In this document: positions 4,426 through 6,319 of the stretch, in pieces | Position numbering within the stretch: position 1 is the first letter of the stretch | How the letters are laid out: the number at the start of each line of letters is the position of its first letter | Source: Acidimicrobiales bacterium | GTDB taxonomy: Bacteria; Actinomycetota; Acidimicrobiia; Acidimicrobiales; RAAP-2 | Direction: 5' to 3' | Assembly: GCA_030044045.1 (NCBI GenBank) | Contig: JASHWO010000096.1 | Coordinates: forward strand, 1 to 6,319 | DNA length: 6,319 nt | Program-made: the position numbers and the translations under genes | The notes under the pieces: model-generated | The model's database searches: none | What the model was told of the DNA's origin: nothing | The model's input: the letters and a program-made list of their open reading frames with translations, nothing else

Positions 4426-6319
4426 TCAGGTCCTCGGGATCTCGCGCTCCTCGTAGGTCTCGATCACGTCGCCCTCCTTGAGGTCCTGGTAGTCCGAGAG
4501 GCCGATACCGCACTCGAACCCGCTCTGCACCTCGCGGACGTCGTCCTTGAAGCGGCGCAGGGAGGTGACGGTGCCCTTCCAGATCACCACGCCCTCCCGT
4601 AGGAAGCGCACCTTCGACCCGCGGGTGATGGTGCCCTCCCGCACGTAGCACCCGGCCACGGCCCCCACCCGGGGGATGCGGAACACCTGGCGCACCTCGG
4701 CCTCGCCGGTGACCACCTCCTCGAGCTCGGGGGCCAGCATGCCGAGCATGGCCGCCTCGATGTCCTCGAGCAGCTTGTAGATGATCTCGTAGGCCCGGAT
4801 CTCCACGTCGCTGCTCCCGGCCAGCTCGCGGGCCCGGCGGTCGGGGCGCACGTTGAAGCCGATGATGGTGGCGTTGGACGCCCGGGCCAGCTGCACGTCG
4901 TTCTCCGTGACGCCGCCCACGCCCCGGTGGACGAAGCTGAGCTTGACGTCGTCCCGCTCCAGCTTGCGCAGGCTCTCGGTCACCGCCTCCAGCGACCCCT
5001 GGACGTCGGCCTTCAGCACCAGGTTCAGGGTGGCTGTCTCGCCCCGCTGGATCTGCTCGAAGAGGTCCTCCAGCTTGGCCCCGGCGGCGGCCGAGGCCAC
5101 TGGCAGGTGGCCGGAGAGGCGGAACCGCTGGGCCCGGGCCTCGCCCAGGGTACGGGCGGTGGCCTGGTCCTTGGCCACCCGCAGCTCGTCACCGGCCTGC
5201 GGGGGCTCGGAGAACCCGAGCACCTGCACCGGCATAGACGGCGGCGCCTCCTTCACGTGGTCGCCCCGGTCGTCGACCAGGGCCTTCACCCGGCCCCAGG
5301 CGGCGCCGGCCACCACCGGGTCGCCCACCCGCAGCGTGCCGCTCTCCACGATCACCGTGGCCACCGGGCCGCGCCCGTCCTCCAGGTTGGCTTCGAGCAC
5401 CGTGCCCCGGGCCCGGCCCTCGGGGGTGGCCCGCAGCTCCTCCACCTCGGCCACCAGGGTGATCTGCTCCAGCAAGTCGTCGATCCCGGTGCCCTGGAGG
5501 GCCGACACCGGCACCACGATGGTGTCGCCGCCCCAGGCCTCGGGCACCAGCCCCCGCTCGGAGAGCTGCTGGAGCACCCGGTCCGGGTTGGCCTCGGACC
5601 GGTCGATCTTGTTGACGGCCACGATGATCGGCACCTCGGCGGCCCGGGCGTGGTCGATGGCCTCGACGGTCTGGGGCATCACCCCGTCGTCGGCCGCCAC
5701 CACCAGCACCACGACGTCGGTCACGTCGGCCCCCCGGGCCCGCATGGCGGTGAACGCCGCGTGGCCCGGGGTGTCGATGAAGGTGATGAGGCCGCCGCGC
5801 CAGCTCACCTGGTAGGCGCCGATGTGCTGGGTGATGCCGCCGGCCTCGCCGGCCACCACGTCGGTGGAGCGGACGCGGTCGAGCAGAAGCGTCTTGCCGT
5901 GGTCGACATGGCCCATCACCGTGACCACCGGCGGGCGGGGCCGCAGGTCGGCCTCGTCCACCTCCTCGTCGTCCTCGTCCTCGAAGTACTTGGCGAGAAG
6001 CTCGGCCTCCTTCTCCTCGCCCGGGTCCACCAGCCGCACGTCCGCCCCGAGCTCAGCGGCGAACAGCTCGATCATGTCGTCGGTGAGCGACTGGGTGGCC
6101 GTCACCATCTCCCCCTGCAGCAGCAGGAAACGGACCACGTCCCCGGCCGAACGGTTCAGCTTCGGCCCGAGGTCGCGGGCGGTCGAGCCCCGCTCCACGA
6201 TGATCTCGCCCTCCGGCACCGGCGCCGTGGACGGGGTGTACGTAGTGAGCTGGGTCGGCTCCAGCTCCTCCAGGTTCCGCCGGCGGCGGCGCGACCGCCG
6301 CTGGGGGGCGCGCCGGCTG
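4426..6319 (-). CDS. infB: Translation initiation factor IF-2, 5' end outside window
   Basis: IF2 is the GTPase that brings formyl-Met-tRNA to the 30S subunit and promotes subunit joining. The frame is open to the right edge, giving 630 residues. Actinobacterial IF2 is often 900 or more, so a few hundred N-terminal residues are missing. The visible part starts in an arginine-rich linker ([17 protein letters not shown]), then an IF2-N-like segment with [10 protein letters not shown] and an acidic stretch ([12 protein letters not shown]). Counting from the GTG at 6219, the G motifs are GHVDHGKT (103-110), [10 protein letters not shown] (127-136), DTPGH (149-153), NKID (203-206) and SALQG (239-243). 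Domain II and the C-terminal fMet-tRNA-binding domain follow, the latter including [17 protein letters not shown] (568-584). The GTG at 6219 is internal, since upstream codons match IF2. All key GTPase residues are present. Confidence 0.98.
   Translation of the reverse strand, partial: SRRAPQRRSRRRRRNLEELEPTQLTTYTPSTAPVPEGEIIVERGSTARDLGPKLNRSAGDVVRFLLLQGEMVTATQSLTDDMIELFAAELGADVRLVDPGEEKEAELLAKYFEDEDDEEVDEADLRPRPPVVTVMGHVDHGKTLLLDRVRSTDVVAGEAGGITQHIGAYQVSWRGGLITFIDTPGHAAFTAMRARGADVTDVVVLVVAADDGVMPQTVEAIDHARAAEVPIIVAVNKIDRSEANPDRVLQQLSERGLVPEAWGGDTIVVPVSALQGTGIDDLLEQITLVAEVEELRATPEGRARGTVLEANLEDGRGPVATVIVESGTLRVGDPVVAGAAWGRVKALVDDRGDHVKEAPPSMPVQVLGFSEPPQAGDELRVAKDQATARTLGEARAQRFRLSGHLPVASAAAGAKLEDLFEQIQRGETATLNLVLKADVQGSLEAVTESLRKLERDDVKLSFVHRGVGGVTENDVQLARASNATIIGFNVRPDRRARELAGSSDVEIRAYEIIYKLLEDIEAAMLGMLAPELEEVVTGEAEVRQVFRIPRVGAVAGCYVREGTITRGSKVRFLREGVVIWKGTVTSLRRFKDDVREVQSGFECGIGLSDYQDLKEGDVIETYEEREIPRT

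Noticed and set aside
3079..4602. Plus-strand open frame of 507 codons over truB, rbfA and the end of infB
   Set aside because: It spans three convincing minus-strand genes and begins inside the repeat. Its composition is typical of a shadow frame.
4853..5815. Plus-strand open frame of 320 codons opposite infB
   Set aside because: It is antisense to the conserved G domain and domain II of IF2, and Ser/Arg/Thr-rich without recognisable motifs.
6217..6319. infB starting at the GTG at 6219
   Set aside because: The frame stays open to the window edge, and the codons upstream encode the arginine-rich IF2 linker, so this GTG is an internal valine.
1..6319. tRNA, rRNA or riboswitch, including an FMN riboswitch before ribF
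   Set aside because: No tRNA-like cloverleaf or conserved FMN riboswitch elements were seen. The ribF upstream gap is filled by repeat sequence.

Overview
The window is part of a housekeeping translation and RNA-metabolism cluster from a very GC-rich bacterium. Every real gene lies on the minus strand. In transcription order (right to left) they are infB (5' end beyond the right edge), rbfA, truB, ribF, rpsO and pnp (3' end beyond the left edge). Codon third positions are almost all G or C. The IF2 linker style, the PNPase wording and the gene order point to an Actinomycetota member. The IF2 segment just before the G domain reminds me most of Acidimicrobiia, but that is a recollection of sequence style, not a database result.

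Layout: infB, rbfA and truB are packed tightly. One base separates infB from rbfA, and rbfA and truB overlap by four bases (GTGA), so translational coupling is likely. The rest of the cluster is looser: truB-ribF (about 130 bp), ribF-rpsO (about 135 bp) and rpsO-pnp (about 150 bp). The first two gaps hold copies of one hairpin-rich repeat. The third holds palindromes in the place where rpsO-pnp leaders are processed in other bacteria.

The most interesting feature is that repeat, which I do not recognise. There are two ungapped 60-bp copies (2044-2103 and 3118-3177, 55/60 identical) and a shorter copy (3078-3106) that looks like a full unit with an internal deletion. Read in the direction of the genes, each full copy begins with TAG, and that TAG is the actual stop codon of truB in one case and of ribF in the other. 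Each full copy has a GC-rich stem-loop at its far end and a shorter one near the stop codon. This looks like a dispersed intergenic element, perhaps a transcription-end or RNA-processing signal.

How the genes work together: IF2 starts translation, RbfA matures the 30S subunit, TruB makes pseudouridine 55 in tRNA, S15 nucleates the 30S platform and PNPase degrades and processes RNA. RibF makes FMN and FAD and commonly sits between truB and rpsO in actinobacteria. I found no convincing plus-strand gene, no RNA gene, no CRISPR array and no transposase.
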